Shown in pieces: positions 1 to 8,626 of a stretch of DNA of 32,503 bases (the stretch's first letter is position 1; the number at the start of each line of letters is the position of its first letter). Below the pieces are notes generated by a model. It worked only from the letters and a program-made list of their open reading frames with translations, did no database searches and was not told the origin of the DNA. Source of the stretch: an uncultured Anaerolineales bacterium (lineage in GTDB: Bacteria; Chloroflexota; Anaerolineae; Anaerolineales; Villigracilaceae); assembly GCA_903873975.1 (NCBI GenBank), contig CAIQQN010000233.1, forward strand, positions 1 to 32,503, given 5' to 3'. Both the position numbers and the translations under genes were made by a program.

Positions 1-512
1 TCATCCCCCTCGATGCGGTCGATCTCGAGGCCGAGCGAGAGCGGGGAGGTCTTGAAAGACACGTCCAGGCCTTTCTGATTGCGGATGCTGGCCGAAACGA
101 GGCTGCGTTCCAGGCTGACATTGCAGCGGGTGTTCGGCTCGACCGGCAGGACCAGGTCGAGCATCTCCCGGCCGATCTCCACCAGCCGCGCGATTGGCAG
201 GTAGGCCACAACCTTGTCAAAGGTGCGGACAATGGGAGCAGGCTGGGGGTCCGGGAAGGAGAACGGGGCTATATCACCATACGTGGCAGACTCGAGGGCG
301 TTGGCGGCCAATTTGTCCATGGCGGTATCATCGCTGGAGGCGGCAAAGCCGAGTTGTCCCTTGCGGATGACGCGTACCGCCGTGCCTTTGGTCTCGGCAA
401 CGGTGCACGTCTTCATTTGATTAGCTTCGTATTCCACGGTGGTCTTTTCGTTCTGCAGGCTGAGCACTTCCACCTGTTCGGCCTGTTTCTTGAGTTGGGT
501 CAAAATATCCAT
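1..512 (-). CDS. pmbA: TldE/PmbA family metalloprotease-like protein, N-terminal part (runs off the window)
   Basis: Reverse-strand reading from ATG at 512: MDILTQLKKQAEQVEVLSLQNEKTTVEYEANQMKTCTVAETKGTAVRVIRKGQLGFAASSDD..., typical PmbA/TldE N-terminus, directly downstream of tldD; open at position 1. Confidence 0.85.
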   Translation of the reverse strand, partial: MDILTQLKKQAEQVEVLSLQNEKTTVEYEANQMKTCTVAETKGTAVRVIRKGQLGFAASSDDTAMDKLAANALESATYGDIAPFSFPDPQPAPIVRTFDKVVAYLPIARLVEIGREMLDLVLPVEPNTRCNVSLERSLVSASIRNQKGLDVSFKTSPLSLGLEIDRIEGD

Positions 513-524
513 TCTGTCCTCCGG

Positions 525-1895
525 TTACTCGCCGCCAATGACAACGTTCTGGATGCGGATGTGGGGTGCGCCCATGCCGACCGGCAGAGGGAACTGGTTG
601 CCCTTGCCGCAGCCGCCGCCGGTGTTCAGCCATTTGAAGTCGTTCCCGATGGCGTCAATGTTTTCGAGCGTGGTGAAGAGATTCCCGGCCAGGATTACAT
701 CCTTGACCATCTCGGCGATCTTCCCATTGCGGATCATGTAGGCGTAACCGGAACTGAAGGAGAAATTCTCCAATTGCGTCTGGCCGCCGTACGCCTCGCA
801 GGCATACAGGCCGAGTTCGATATCCTTGATCATGTCTTCAAAGGAGGTTTCGCCGTTTTCAATGGCGGTGTTGGTCATGCGGACGATGGGGGCGAAGCGG
901 TAGTTGATGGCACGCGCGTTACCGGAGGCTTTCTCTCCCAGCTTGGCAGCGGTCTGGCGCGAATGCAGCCGTCCGACCAGTTCGCCATCCCGGATGAGCC
1001 AGTTATGGCGGGCTGGGGTGCCTTCGTCGTCGTAGAGGGTGGTACCGCGCTGGTTCGGGATGGAACCGTCGTCGTAGACGTTGAGGATGCCCTTGCCAAA
1101 GCGGCGCCCCAAGGTCATCATTTCGCGCGCCTTCGGGTTTTCGTAGATGAAGTCCGCTTCGGAAAGGTGACCGAAAGCTTCATGGATGAAGACACCCGCC
1201 AGCATCTGGTCCACCACCACCGGGTATTGCCCGGCCTTGATTGATTGCGCATCCAGCAGTTCGACGGCTTTCCGGCCGGCTTTGCGGGCCAGTTCGTCCT
1301 GATCGAGCACATACTCGAAGCCCTGGGTGGTGGCGAGGCTCTCGTGCGCCTGCTGGACATTGTCGCCGTCGCGAGCGATGGCAGTGGCACCAACGACTAC
1401 GGAGGGGCGATCCTGCTCGATGTACGTCCCTTCGGAGTTGGCGAGGATGACCTTGGTGAACGAGTCGCTGTAAACAGCCTGGGTGTCGATGATCTTGTTG
1501 CTGTGCCCCAGCACCACCTGGTTGTAGCGTTCGGCCAGGGCTTTTTTCTCGGCCAGCGAGATGTCGCGGAAGTCGCGTTTCATCTCTGCCGTGGTGATAT
1601 TTTCAACCGGCTCGACCGAGGCCAGTTCGATCGGCTCGGGAACAGAACCGACCTGGGCGCATTGGTAGGCCTGGTCCGCTTTGTTGAGCAGGTCGTCCAG
1701 GTTGTTGAAGGTGGCCACGCCCCAGCCTTTGTCCTTGATCAGGCAGCGGACAATTCCGCCTTTGTCAATGTTCGCGTTGGCAAGTTCGAGGTCTTTGCCG
1801 CGGAAAACCACGCGGGTGGTCTCTTTCTCCTCGATACGGATTTCGGTGTAGTCAGCTTTACTGCGTTTGAGGGCTTCTTGTATTCGGTCTCGCAT
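525..1895 (-). CDS. tldD: TldD family metalloprotease
   Basis: 456 aa ORF with HEAFGHLSEAD (HExxxH) and C-terminal GGxCGKGxQxxPVGMGxPHIRI typical of TldD. Confidence 0.92.
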   Translation of the reverse strand: MRDRIQEALKRSKADYTEIRIEEKETTRVVFRGKDLELANANIDKGGIVRCLIKDKGWGVATFNNLDDLLNKADQAYQCAQVGSVPEPIELASVEPVENITTAEMKRDFRDISLAEKKALAERYNQVVLGHSNKIIDTQAVYSDSFTKVILANSEGTYIEQDRPSVVVGATAIARDGDNVQQAHESLATTQGFEYVLDQDELARKAGRKAVELLDAQSIKAGQYPVVVDQMLAGVFIHEAFGHLSEADFIYENPKAREMMTLGRRFGKGILNVYDDGSIPNQRGTTLYDDEGTPARHNWLIRDGELVGRLHSRQTAAKLGEKASGNARAINYRFAPIVRMTNTAIENGETSFEDMIKDIELGLYACEAYGGQTQLENFSFSSGYAYMIRNGKIAEMVKDVILAGNLFTTLENIDAIGNDFKWLNTGGGCGKGNQFPLPVGMGAPHIRIQNVVIGGE

Positions 1896-1946
1896 ATCGA
1901 TCTCCTTTTTGGAAGTTTGGAACGAGAAATGATGGCTTGCTTCCTG

Positions 1947-2738
1947 TTATTTCTTTCCGACGATCAGTCCCAGGGTCCCGACCATGAATGGCAGTTTCAG
2001 GGCGGCTGGGATGAAGTCCGCCTGACGAGTTTCGATGAATTCGACTTCTTCGATCCCCCAGCTTCGGATTGTTTCAAGCAATTCTTGTGGTTCGCCATAG
2101 ACCGGTTTCATCAGAAACAGATCCTGAAATGCAAATTTACCACCTTTTTTGACCACGCGCAAAGCCTCCCGCATCACATCCCGTTTGTTGCTGGAATCGC
2201 TGACCTCGTGGAAGGTGAGATTGCTTACCACTGCTTCAAAGGTCCCGTCGTCGAAAGGTAATTTCGAGGCGCTGGCCTTCCGGAAGGTGGTGCGTTCCCC
2301 AACCCCTTCAAGCTGTGCATTCCTTTCACAGACAGCCTGTGAGTATTCCCAGCTGCTGCCCCAGTAGTCAATGCCGGTCACCGCGGCCCGGGGATATTTG
2401 CGGGCAAGGGCGATGGTAAGGGCCGCGTTCCCGCAGCCGATGTCCAGCGCCTGCCCTTTCCCATCCCAATCCAGGTGGGCCAGGACCAGGGCGCGGATCT
2501 GACCCTGTACGTCCCCTCCCTGAGGGGAAAACCGGTAGCGGGCATAACCGAAGTAGACCGCGATAGCCAGGAACAAAAGGGCGGGGAGGATCCACCACAG
2601 GGATAGGAATACCAACCCCAGGAAGGCGAGGCCGAGCAGGCCGGGCACGAGGATGAATTTCTTTGAAACCCAGTTCCCGTAATCGGGCTTTTCAACCGTT
2701 TGTGGACTCATATTCTCTCTTACCCGGTTGTTGATCAA
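1947..2738 (-). CDS. class I SAM-dependent methyltransferase with N-terminal membrane segment
   Basis: 263 aa; ALDIGCGNAALTIALA motif I, FEAVVSNLTFHEV; hydrophobic N-terminus FILVPGLLGLAFLGLVFLSLWWILPALLFLAIAVYF. Confidence 0.85.
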   Translation of the reverse strand: MINNRVRENMSPQTVEKPDYGNWVSKKFILVPGLLGLAFLGLVFLSLWWILPALLFLAIAVYFGYARYRFSPQGGDVQGQIRALVLAHLDWDGKGQALDIGCGNAALTIALARKYPRAAVTGIDYWGSSWEYSQAVCERNAQLEGVGERTTFRKASASKLPFDDGTFEAVVSNLTFHEVSDSSNKRDVMREALRVVKKGGKFAFQDLFLMKPVYGEPQELLETIRSWGIEEVEFIETRQADFIPAALKLPFMVGTLGLIVGKK

Positions 2739-2744
2739 GCCGGA

Positions 2745-4118
2745 TCAATCAGCCGGAGCGGCCTCGACTTTCTCCAATTGATCGTGGTCAGGCAGAATGG
2801 TGTCAGCGTTGCGGATGAAGGGGAAGAAGCAGCCGCTTAGACCGACCAATGCCGCCCCCAGGCCGCAAAAAATAAACAGGAGTGCCATCCCGGACCCAGG
2901 TCCTGTGCCGACCCAACTGCTAAAGGTGGCTGCCAGGTTGGTTGACCCGGATGTCATCGAAGGCTCCAGCCATTTGTCGGCCATCACCCCGGCGATGATG
3001 GGGGCGATGGGCTGGGTAAACCAGGCGATCAAGCGGCGAGCCGAAAAAACGCGCCCCTGGATATCGGGCGCCACCTTGGCCTGCCAGAGGGACTGGTTGG
3101 AGGTGTTGATCAGTGGGTTTATAAGGGTCGATGCGACGATGAAGGGGATCCAGAAAGCCAGGCTGGTGCCAAACCCGAAGAGAGCCCAAAAAATCCCAGC
3201 CACGATCCAGCCTACCAGCACCCCGTGGGTGCGCTTCTTGAAACCGCCCCAGGCGCTCATGATGATCCCTCCGACCACCCCGCCGATGGCTGCTGCCGAA
3301 TTCACCGCGCCGAAAATGACGCTATTGTTATTGGTGCGCAGGAGGATCATCGGGGCGAATACAGTAAAGCCGATGCCGGTAAACAGGTTGCCGAAGAAGA
3401 AGATCATTTGCAATCCTAGCAAGCTGGGGCGCTTGAAAATGTATTTAAACCCATAGGCGGCCTCTTTCCAGATGCTGCCTTTTTCCTTCTGGCCTTCCAC
3501 CGTTTTCTCCGGCTGTGGCACATGGACGATCAGCAGTGCTCCGATAGCGATGAAGAAGGTCAATACATCGATGGTCAGGATGATGGTAAGGCCGTGGGCC
3601 TGGGAGGTAGCCAATACTGCGCCAGCCAGGATCGGAGCCAGCACGCCCGGTCCTGCTTCCTGCAGGGAGATGAGCCCGTTGGCGCGTCCGTACTGCTCCT
3701 TTGGAACCATCGTGCTGATGGCAGCCGAATAAGCCGGCCACTGGAAAGTGTTACCCAGCCCGTACAATACATTGGCTACGTAGAGATGCCAGAACTGCAA
3801 ATGGCCGGTGGCTTGCAGGATGAGGATTGCGAATGTGGCCGTCACAGCCGCAAAATCGCTGATCATCATCATCAACTTGCGGTTGTAGCGATCCACCATG
3901 ACACCTGCGATAGGGGAGAGCAGGAGGAACGGCAGGATATACGAGACCTGCATCAGACCCATGGCGGTGGCGCTTTTTGTCTTTTCGAACATCCAGATGG
4001 ACAGGCCGAATCCACTCATTCCGGAAGCCATGATGGAGATGATCTGGCCGATCCAGACGATGATGAAACCAGTCATACCGGTAGGGCGTTTGGGGTGTGA
4101 GGCTGCGGGGTTATCCAT
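2745..4118 (-). CDS. MFS transporter (EntS/macrolide-efflux-like)
   Basis: 457 aa, ~12 hydrophobic segments, GVMVDRYNRKLMMMISD MFS signature. Confidence 0.88.
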   Translation of the reverse strand: MDNPAASHPKRPTGMTGFIIVWIGQIISIMASGMSGFGLSIWMFEKTKSATAMGLMQVSYILPFLLLSPIAGVMVDRYNRKLMMMISDFAAVTATFAILILQATGHLQFWHLYVANVLYGLGNTFQWPAYSAAISTMVPKEQYGRANGLISLQEAGPGVLAPILAGAVLATSQAHGLTIILTIDVLTFFIAIGALLIVHVPQPEKTVEGQKEKGSIWKEAAYGFKYIFKRPSLLGLQMIFFFGNLFTGIGFTVFAPMILLRTNNNSVIFGAVNSAAAIGGVVGGIIMSAWGGFKKRTHGVLVGWIVAGIFWALFGFGTSLAFWIPFIVASTLINPLINTSNQSLWQAKVAPDIQGRVFSARRLIAWFTQPIAPIIAGVMADKWLEPSMTSGSTNLAATFSSWVGTGPGSGMALLFIFCGLGAALVGLSGCFFPFIRNADTILPDHDQLEKVEAAPAD

Positions 4119-4282
4119 TCTCTTATCCTGAATTGGAGTTAGAGTTACCAGATATGGCAGGAGTCAAGTTTAAAATATCCGAGATTGGACGATATGTCAT
4201 CACCAATCTCGGTGATTGAAGTTATGAAAACCTTCGGGCTTCAACTCATTACAAGATCAAATCTCACATGAAGAAACGCAAT

Positions 4283-5212
4283 TTAAGAATGCAGTTTGCC
4301 CAAAGCCTCTTCAACAGTCAGTTCGCCGCGTTCGACGCGTTCCAGCACTGCCCGGCGGTCTTCACTGGAGACGGTTTTCAACGGCTCCGCAACGGGCGGG
4401 ATTTGCCCGTCGCAGTCCAGCGACAGATCACCCGATACGCTCTTTAGAGAAATTTTCACGCCGCCCCCTTGAACATTGACCGTTTGGGAGCCATGATGAT
4501 GGGAATAGCCAGTGATCGGGAAAGCCGAGACCAGGTCTCCGCTCACGCTGTGCAATTCACCCGTGCAATGGGTTTCGGGCGGCACCCTCAGGCGTACATC
4601 GCCGGATACCGATTTGAAACCGTAAGGGCCTTCTGCCAGCGGAGTGTGAATATCCATATCTCCGCTGACGGAGTTGGAATTGATGGAGCTCAAGGTGGAT
4701 TCCTTCAAGGTCACATCCCCGGAAACCGTATCCAGCTCAAGCGCTCCGTCGAGGCGTTCTCCATCAGTATCCCCGCTGACGGTATGGATCCGCACGGAAC
4801 CGGTCAGATCGCGCAGTGTGATTTCACCGCTGACCGAATTCAGGCTGGCAGCGCCTTCGAATCCTTCGGCAAGGACTTTATTGCTCACACCGTTCAACTT
4901 GAGCGAACACTGGCGCGGCGCCTTCACAACGTAATCCACCTCACAGGGTTGCGAGCCGAACAGCCAGTTCCAGCCGCCATCGGGAAAGCGGGTGGCAGCC
5001 TTGACAGTCCCGTCCGCTGCCTGTTTGATTTCTATTTCGGTGCGCTTTTCGTCCCCGGTGTGGGATTGCTTGATGGCCGTCACCAGAATGAGGCCGTCCT
5101 CGCCGGGGTGGATTTCCACCGAGCCGCGTATGTTGCTCAAGTTTAGCCGCGCCGGCGATGAGACGGTGAACGTTTTTTCAATGGTTTCAGACATGACAAA
5201 TTCCTTCTTCAT
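4283..5212 (-). CDS. DUF4097-type beta-repeat protein with C-terminal SHOCT-like hairpin
   Basis: Seven SVSGDxxL-type repeats; C-term EDRRAVLERVERGELTVEEALGKLHS. Internal start MSETIEKTF at ~5194 is also possible. Confidence 0.8.
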   Translation of the reverse strand: MKKEFVMSETIEKTFTVSSPARLNLSNIRGSVEIHPGEDGLILVTAIKQSHTGDEKRTEIEIKQAADGTVKAATRFPDGGWNWLFGSQPCEVDYVVKAPRQCSLKLNGVSNKVLAEGFEGAASLNSVSGEITLRDLTGSVRIHTVSGDTDGERLDGALELDTVSGDVTLKESTLSSINSNSVSGDMDIHTPLAEGPYGFKSVSGDVRLRVPPETHCTGELHSVSGDLVSAFPITGYSHHHGSQTVNVQGGGVKISLKSVSGDLSLDCDGQIPPVAEPLKTVSSEDRRAVLERVERGELTVEEALGKLHS

Positions 5213-5283
5213 TTGGTTGAATTTCAGCTTGATTAAACCACTCTTGCCGTCGAGCCGCCTATTGGCCTGCTATCAATCAGCGA

Positions 5284-5655
5284 CTATTCAACAAAGATCT
5301 CTACGTGTTCGCCATCTTCGTCGTCTGTCACGTCTATGATCTTGCCGGTCATGCCGGTGCGCAGGGCTTCCATCAACTGGTCCATGTTCACCCCGTCGAT
5401 TTCAGGAGCAAAATGGGCGCCGATCTTCATCCCGGCTTCCATCAGACTGATGGGGATCTGCACCGTGGCTTTCGAGCGCCCGGAATTGACTTCGGTGACG
5501 CGCACACGCAGCCATTTGGCGCCGCTGGCAGATAACCCGCCTGTCGGGCGGTTGGCGCTGGCCAGGGCGGCCAGCAGCTTGGCGCCCTCTTCTGCACTCA
5601 CCTTGCCTTCTTCGATCATCTTTAAAATCTTCATGCGTTCTTCAGTTGTAGCCAT
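5284..5655 (-). CDS. SHOCT-like domain small protein
   Basis: ORF track starts at 5754, but MATTEERMKILKMIEEGKVSAEEGAKLLAAL at 5655 follows an AGGAGG-type RBS (cctcc on +). Confidence 0.75.
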   Translation of the reverse strand: MATTEERMKILKMIEEGKVSAEEGAKLLAALASANRPTGGLSASGAKWLRVRVTEVNSGRSKATVQIPISLMEAGMKIGAHFAPEIDGVNMDQLMEALRTGMTGKIIDVTDDEDGEHVEIFVE

Positions 5656-5665
5656 GAAAACCTCC

Positions 5666-6340
5666 TTATCCAATGTAAACTTGCACGCGTTCGCCGTCGT
5701 CGCCTTCATCCACGTTGACCACCAGCGGTTCCTGGCCCGTGAAACCGGCCTCAATCACCTCGATCACCTCGTCCACATTCGTCTTTCCCAGGTTGGGGAT
5801 GAAATGGCCGAATGTGCGCAGGAACCAGGCGGCCAGTTTTAGCGGTAGGGGGAATCCCAGGAAAATGCGGGCCGGTTTTTCACCGGGTTTCTGGTGCACA
5901 TCCACGAAGATCCAGCGCGCCTTGCGGCTGCCGATGGCTGCAACGATCACCAGCACGCCCAGCAGGAGCAGGACGATCAGGCAAAAGAACCAGAAGTTGA
6001 TCCGGGCGGTATGCACTAGAGCGTACATTCCCCAGGCGCTCAGGACGGTGATGAGCACACCAATCCATAAGGGGATTTGCCAGAGACGGCGGACGGTGGA
6101 CTTGACACGTTCAATGCGCGGGTCCGTTTCGAAGCTGGATTTTTCAGCCTGGGCAGCAGTCCCGTTCTTTTCAGCAGCCGCATTGGGTCCGGACCCCGCA
6201 ACCGTTTCCGTTGGTCCAACTGTCAATTCATCCTCCGCCGGGCTCTGATCGAGGGTTCGCATCAGTTTCAGGCCGTCTTCCGGCGAGATCTTGCCGTTCT
6301 CGATCATTTTCAAAACTTGTTCGCGTTCCTGGTCAGTCAT
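5666..6340 (-). CDS. SHOCT-like domain membrane protein
   Basis: N-term MTDQEREQVLKMIENGKISPEDGLKLMRTL; two hydrophobic segments around IPLWIGVLITVLSAWGMYALV and FWFFCLIVLLLLGVLVIVAAI. Confidence 0.75.
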   Translation of the reverse strand: MTDQEREQVLKMIENGKISPEDGLKLMRTLDQSPAEDELTVGPTETVAGSGPNAAAEKNGTAAQAEKSSFETDPRIERVKSTVRRLWQIPLWIGVLITVLSAWGMYALVHTARINFWFFCLIVLLLLGVLVIVAAIGSRKARWIFVDVHQKPGEKPARIFLGFPLPLKLAAWFLRTFGHFIPNLGKTNVDEVIEVIEAGFTGQEPLVVNVDEGDDGERVQVYIG

Positions 6341-6411
6341 GGCTCACTCCTGTTTTCTCCGGTCCCCGGCCCCTCCCTCGGGAAGAGGGGCACGGGGGCA
6401 GGAGCCAAATG

Positions 6412-7650
6412 TCATTTACCTTCCAGAGCCGCCAGCAGCTTCTCGGCTTCTGCAAGACTGATCTTCTTTTCCTGCAACATGTGCAGGATGATGAGGCGTT
6501 CGTCATCAGAGACGGCTTCACCTGTATCCACCGGTCCTTTTGGGGACAGATCCCAGTTCCAGCGCCCCACATTAACATTGAATTGTGCGCCGCGCCGGCC
6601 ACGTACTTCGGCAGCGCGCGCCTTCATCTCTGCCCGGCGCATGGCTGCCTGCATCTTGGCCTCGGTACGGCGGCTGGCCGCTTCGATGTGCACCTGGGCC
6701 CGTTCCATGGAGGCTTGCACGCGGCGGTTGATGCGCTCTGAAAAATCCGGTGGCAGGGGTGGGATGGGAGGAATGGGGGGAATGGGAGGAATATGCCAGT
6801 CTCCGCTGTCGAAATCGGCGGCGGATTCCCAGCTCCCGGCCTTGCAGGTGACCAGCAGGTCGCCGCTGGCGGTCAGGAGCATCTCTGCCATGCCTTCCTT
6901 CTTTTCACCAAGGATCACTTCGCAGGAAGAGCAGCCTTCGGGCAATTGCACGCCGGGGAAATCCACCTGGATCGAATCAGGTGAACTGGCGGTCAGGTGG
7001 AGTTTGAGGTTGGCTTTGGGGGAAAGGCGCACGATCAGATCATCCCCAGCGGTCACATCGTAGATCTGGCCGGGCACCGGCGAGACATAGAAGGCCACAT
7101 CCGCCCCGGCTTTGACGGTCACTGCGCCATGCACGTTGCGTACATACAGATCTGAGCCGACATTCTCGATGGTCAGCATGCCATCCACATCGCGAATGGA
7201 TCCGTCGCCGCCGACCTTGTCCACGGCGCAGATTCCGTGTGCGCCGCGCAGGGTAAGATCGCCGGAGATGGTCTCAGCGTTCAACGCGCCGATATTCCGC
7301 AAAGAGGCGTCCCCGGAGACGCTCCCGAGCGTAACAGGGCCAAGGTCGTTCATGGTCAGATCACCAGCCACCGGCCCAAGCGTGACCGGGCCGTTGAGGG
7401 CTTGCAGGATGGCGTCACCGGAAATTTTTTCCACCTTCACGTTGGCACCGCGCGGTACGTACAGGATCAGGTCTTCATCACAGGAGATCACGATGGGATC
7501 CGTCCCGGCAGAAATTTGCAGCGCGTCCCCGTCCGTCTTCACCATGATCTCGGCCCGCTCCCAACCGGCCACGCGTAGATCGCCAGGGATGGATTCGACC
7601 ACCACGTTGGGCGTGGGGCTGGCAGATACGGTTTGTTGTTGCATACTCAC
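6412..7650 (-). CDS. DUF4097/adhesin-like beta-repeat protein with C-terminal SHOCT-like hairpin
   Basis: 412 aa (GTG 7650 or ATG 7644 start). Repeats such as SVSGDASL and TISGDLTL, then (PPI)n linker, charged helix and ERLIILHMLQEKKISLAEAEKLLAAL. Confidence 0.78.
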   Translation of the reverse strand: MSMQQQTVSASPTPNVVVESIPGDLRVAGWERAEIMVKTDGDALQISAGTDPIVISCDEDLILYVPRGANVKVEKISGDAILQALNGPVTLGPVAGDLTMNDLGPVTLGSVSGDASLRNIGALNAETISGDLTLRGAHGICAVDKVGGDGSIRDVDGMLTIENVGSDLYVRNVHGAVTVKAGADVAFYVSPVPGQIYDVTAGDDLIVRLSPKANLKLHLTASSPDSIQVDFPGVQLPEGCSSCEVILGEKKEGMAEMLLTASGDLLVTCKAGSWESAADFDSGDWHIPPIPPIPPIPPLPPDFSERINRRVQASMERAQVHIEAASRRTEAKMQAAMRRAEMKARAAEVRGRRGAQFNVNVGRWNWDLSPKGPVDTGEAVSDDERLIILHMLQEKKISLAEAEKLLAALEGK

Positions 7651-8027
7651 TCCTCTCCGTTCAGGACGCGCATGGCCTCTTCGGCAGAAATCTTGCCGGA
7701 ATCAAGTTCTTCGAGAACACTGCGGCGCTTCTCGTCAGAAACCTCACTGGCCTCTTCCTGGCCCGGTTCGTACCCGAGGGCGCGGATAACTTCCTGGAGC
7801 CGGTTGCGGATGGTAGGGTAGGAAAGCGCCATCTCGTCTTCCATGCGGGTGATCTTCCCTTCACAGCGGACGAATGTTTCGATGAAATCCAACTGCTCCG
7901 AGGTCAGGCCGGCGAAGGCTCCGTTGGCGAAGCGCCCCTCGATGGAGGTATCGCACGTTTCGCAGTGCAAGCGTGTGACGATCAGTTCGCCGTCACAGAC
8001 CGGGCATTTGCTCAACGCTGTTTTCAT
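7647..8027 (-). CDS. DUF2089 family protein (zinc-ribbon plus HTH-like)
   Basis: CPVCDGELIVTRLHCETCDTSIEGRF...LTSEQLDFIETFVRCEGKITRMEDEMALSYPTIRNRLQEVI; C-term SHOCT-like DEKRRSVLEELDSGKISAEEAMRVL. Confidence 0.85.
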   Translation of the reverse strand: MKTALSKCPVCDGELIVTRLHCETCDTSIEGRFANGAFAGLTSEQLDFIETFVRCEGKITRMEDEMALSYPTIRNRLQEVIRALGYEPGQEEASEVSDEKRRSVLEELDSGKISAEEAMRVLNGEE

Positions 8028-8242
8028 GATTTGCTCCCGGTCATCGGCGACCAGGCCATCGGCTTGCCGGTAGCATAACGCCGCTTGAGTTTCAGGCCGG
8101 TGTGGATCAGCAGGTCGCCGAACTGCGCCAGCAGAGGCTCGCGGGGAGCAGGCCGGTTGGCAGCCATCCGTGAAGATTTGTCAAACTCACCCCGGATCAC
8201 CCGGCGCTCGTAGGCTTGATACGCATTGTAGAGAGATTTCAT
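8024..8242 (-). CDS. small hypothetical protein, first gene of the SHOCT/DUF4097 cluster
   Basis: 72 aa ORF overlapping the DUF2089 start by 4 nt (ATGA). Confidence 0.6.
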   Translation of the reverse strand: MKSLYNAYQAYERRVIRGEFDKSSRMAANRPAPREPLLAQFGDLLIHTGLKLKRRYATGKPMAWSPMTGSKS

Positions 8243-8288
8243 TTTGGCCTCTTTTCTAGAAACACAACACCATGGTAACCTAATTGAT

Positions 8289-8316
8289 ATTATACACAGG
8301 ATTTATTAAAAGTCAA
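8289..8316 (-). promoter_or_regulatory. sigma70-like promoter for the SHOCT/DUF2089 cluster
   Basis: Reverse strand TTGACT (8316-8311), 16 nt spacer, TATAAT (8294-8289), ~40 nt upstream of the 8242 start. Confidence 0.65.
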
Positions 8317-8531
8317 TAGGGATTATTGAGAATATTCAATATTCACATTAATAATATCAATATTTGGGTATCTTTTCTTGCACTACGCTCCCATTCCCCC
8401 CTCATTGTTGATGCCCCGCTTCCGGTTGATGTGCCGTCAGCCAGGATGGGTTCAGTCTTCGTGATCCGTTATCCCACCACTTTCCAATGCTCACCAATCA
8501 CTGGTGGGAGAAACTCATCCAAAATTGGCTA

Positions 8532-8560
8532 TTGACTTTTGTTCTCATTTTTGCTAATAT
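8532..8560 (+). promoter_or_regulatory. sigma70-like promoter for the ROK regulator
   Basis: TTGACT 8532-8537, 17 nt, TAATAT 8555-8560. Confidence 0.6.
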
Positions 8561-8578
8561 ATTTACATCATGTAAATA
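8560..8578. promoter_or_regulatory. palindromic operator candidate
   Basis: TATTTACAT-C-ATGTAAATA, perfect 9+1+9 palindrome overlapping the -10/start region. Confidence 0.6.
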
Positions 8579-8626
8579 ACACTAACACGATGTAAGTAAT
8601 TAAAATTCTGATCAGTTTGAGGCTCA

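Noticed and set aside
354-2261. Long plus-strand ORFs (354..1244, 1245..2261) opposite tldE/tldD and the methyltransferase
   Set aside because: Antisense shadows of GC-rich coding DNA; no recognisable domains, whereas the opposite strand has clear family motifs.
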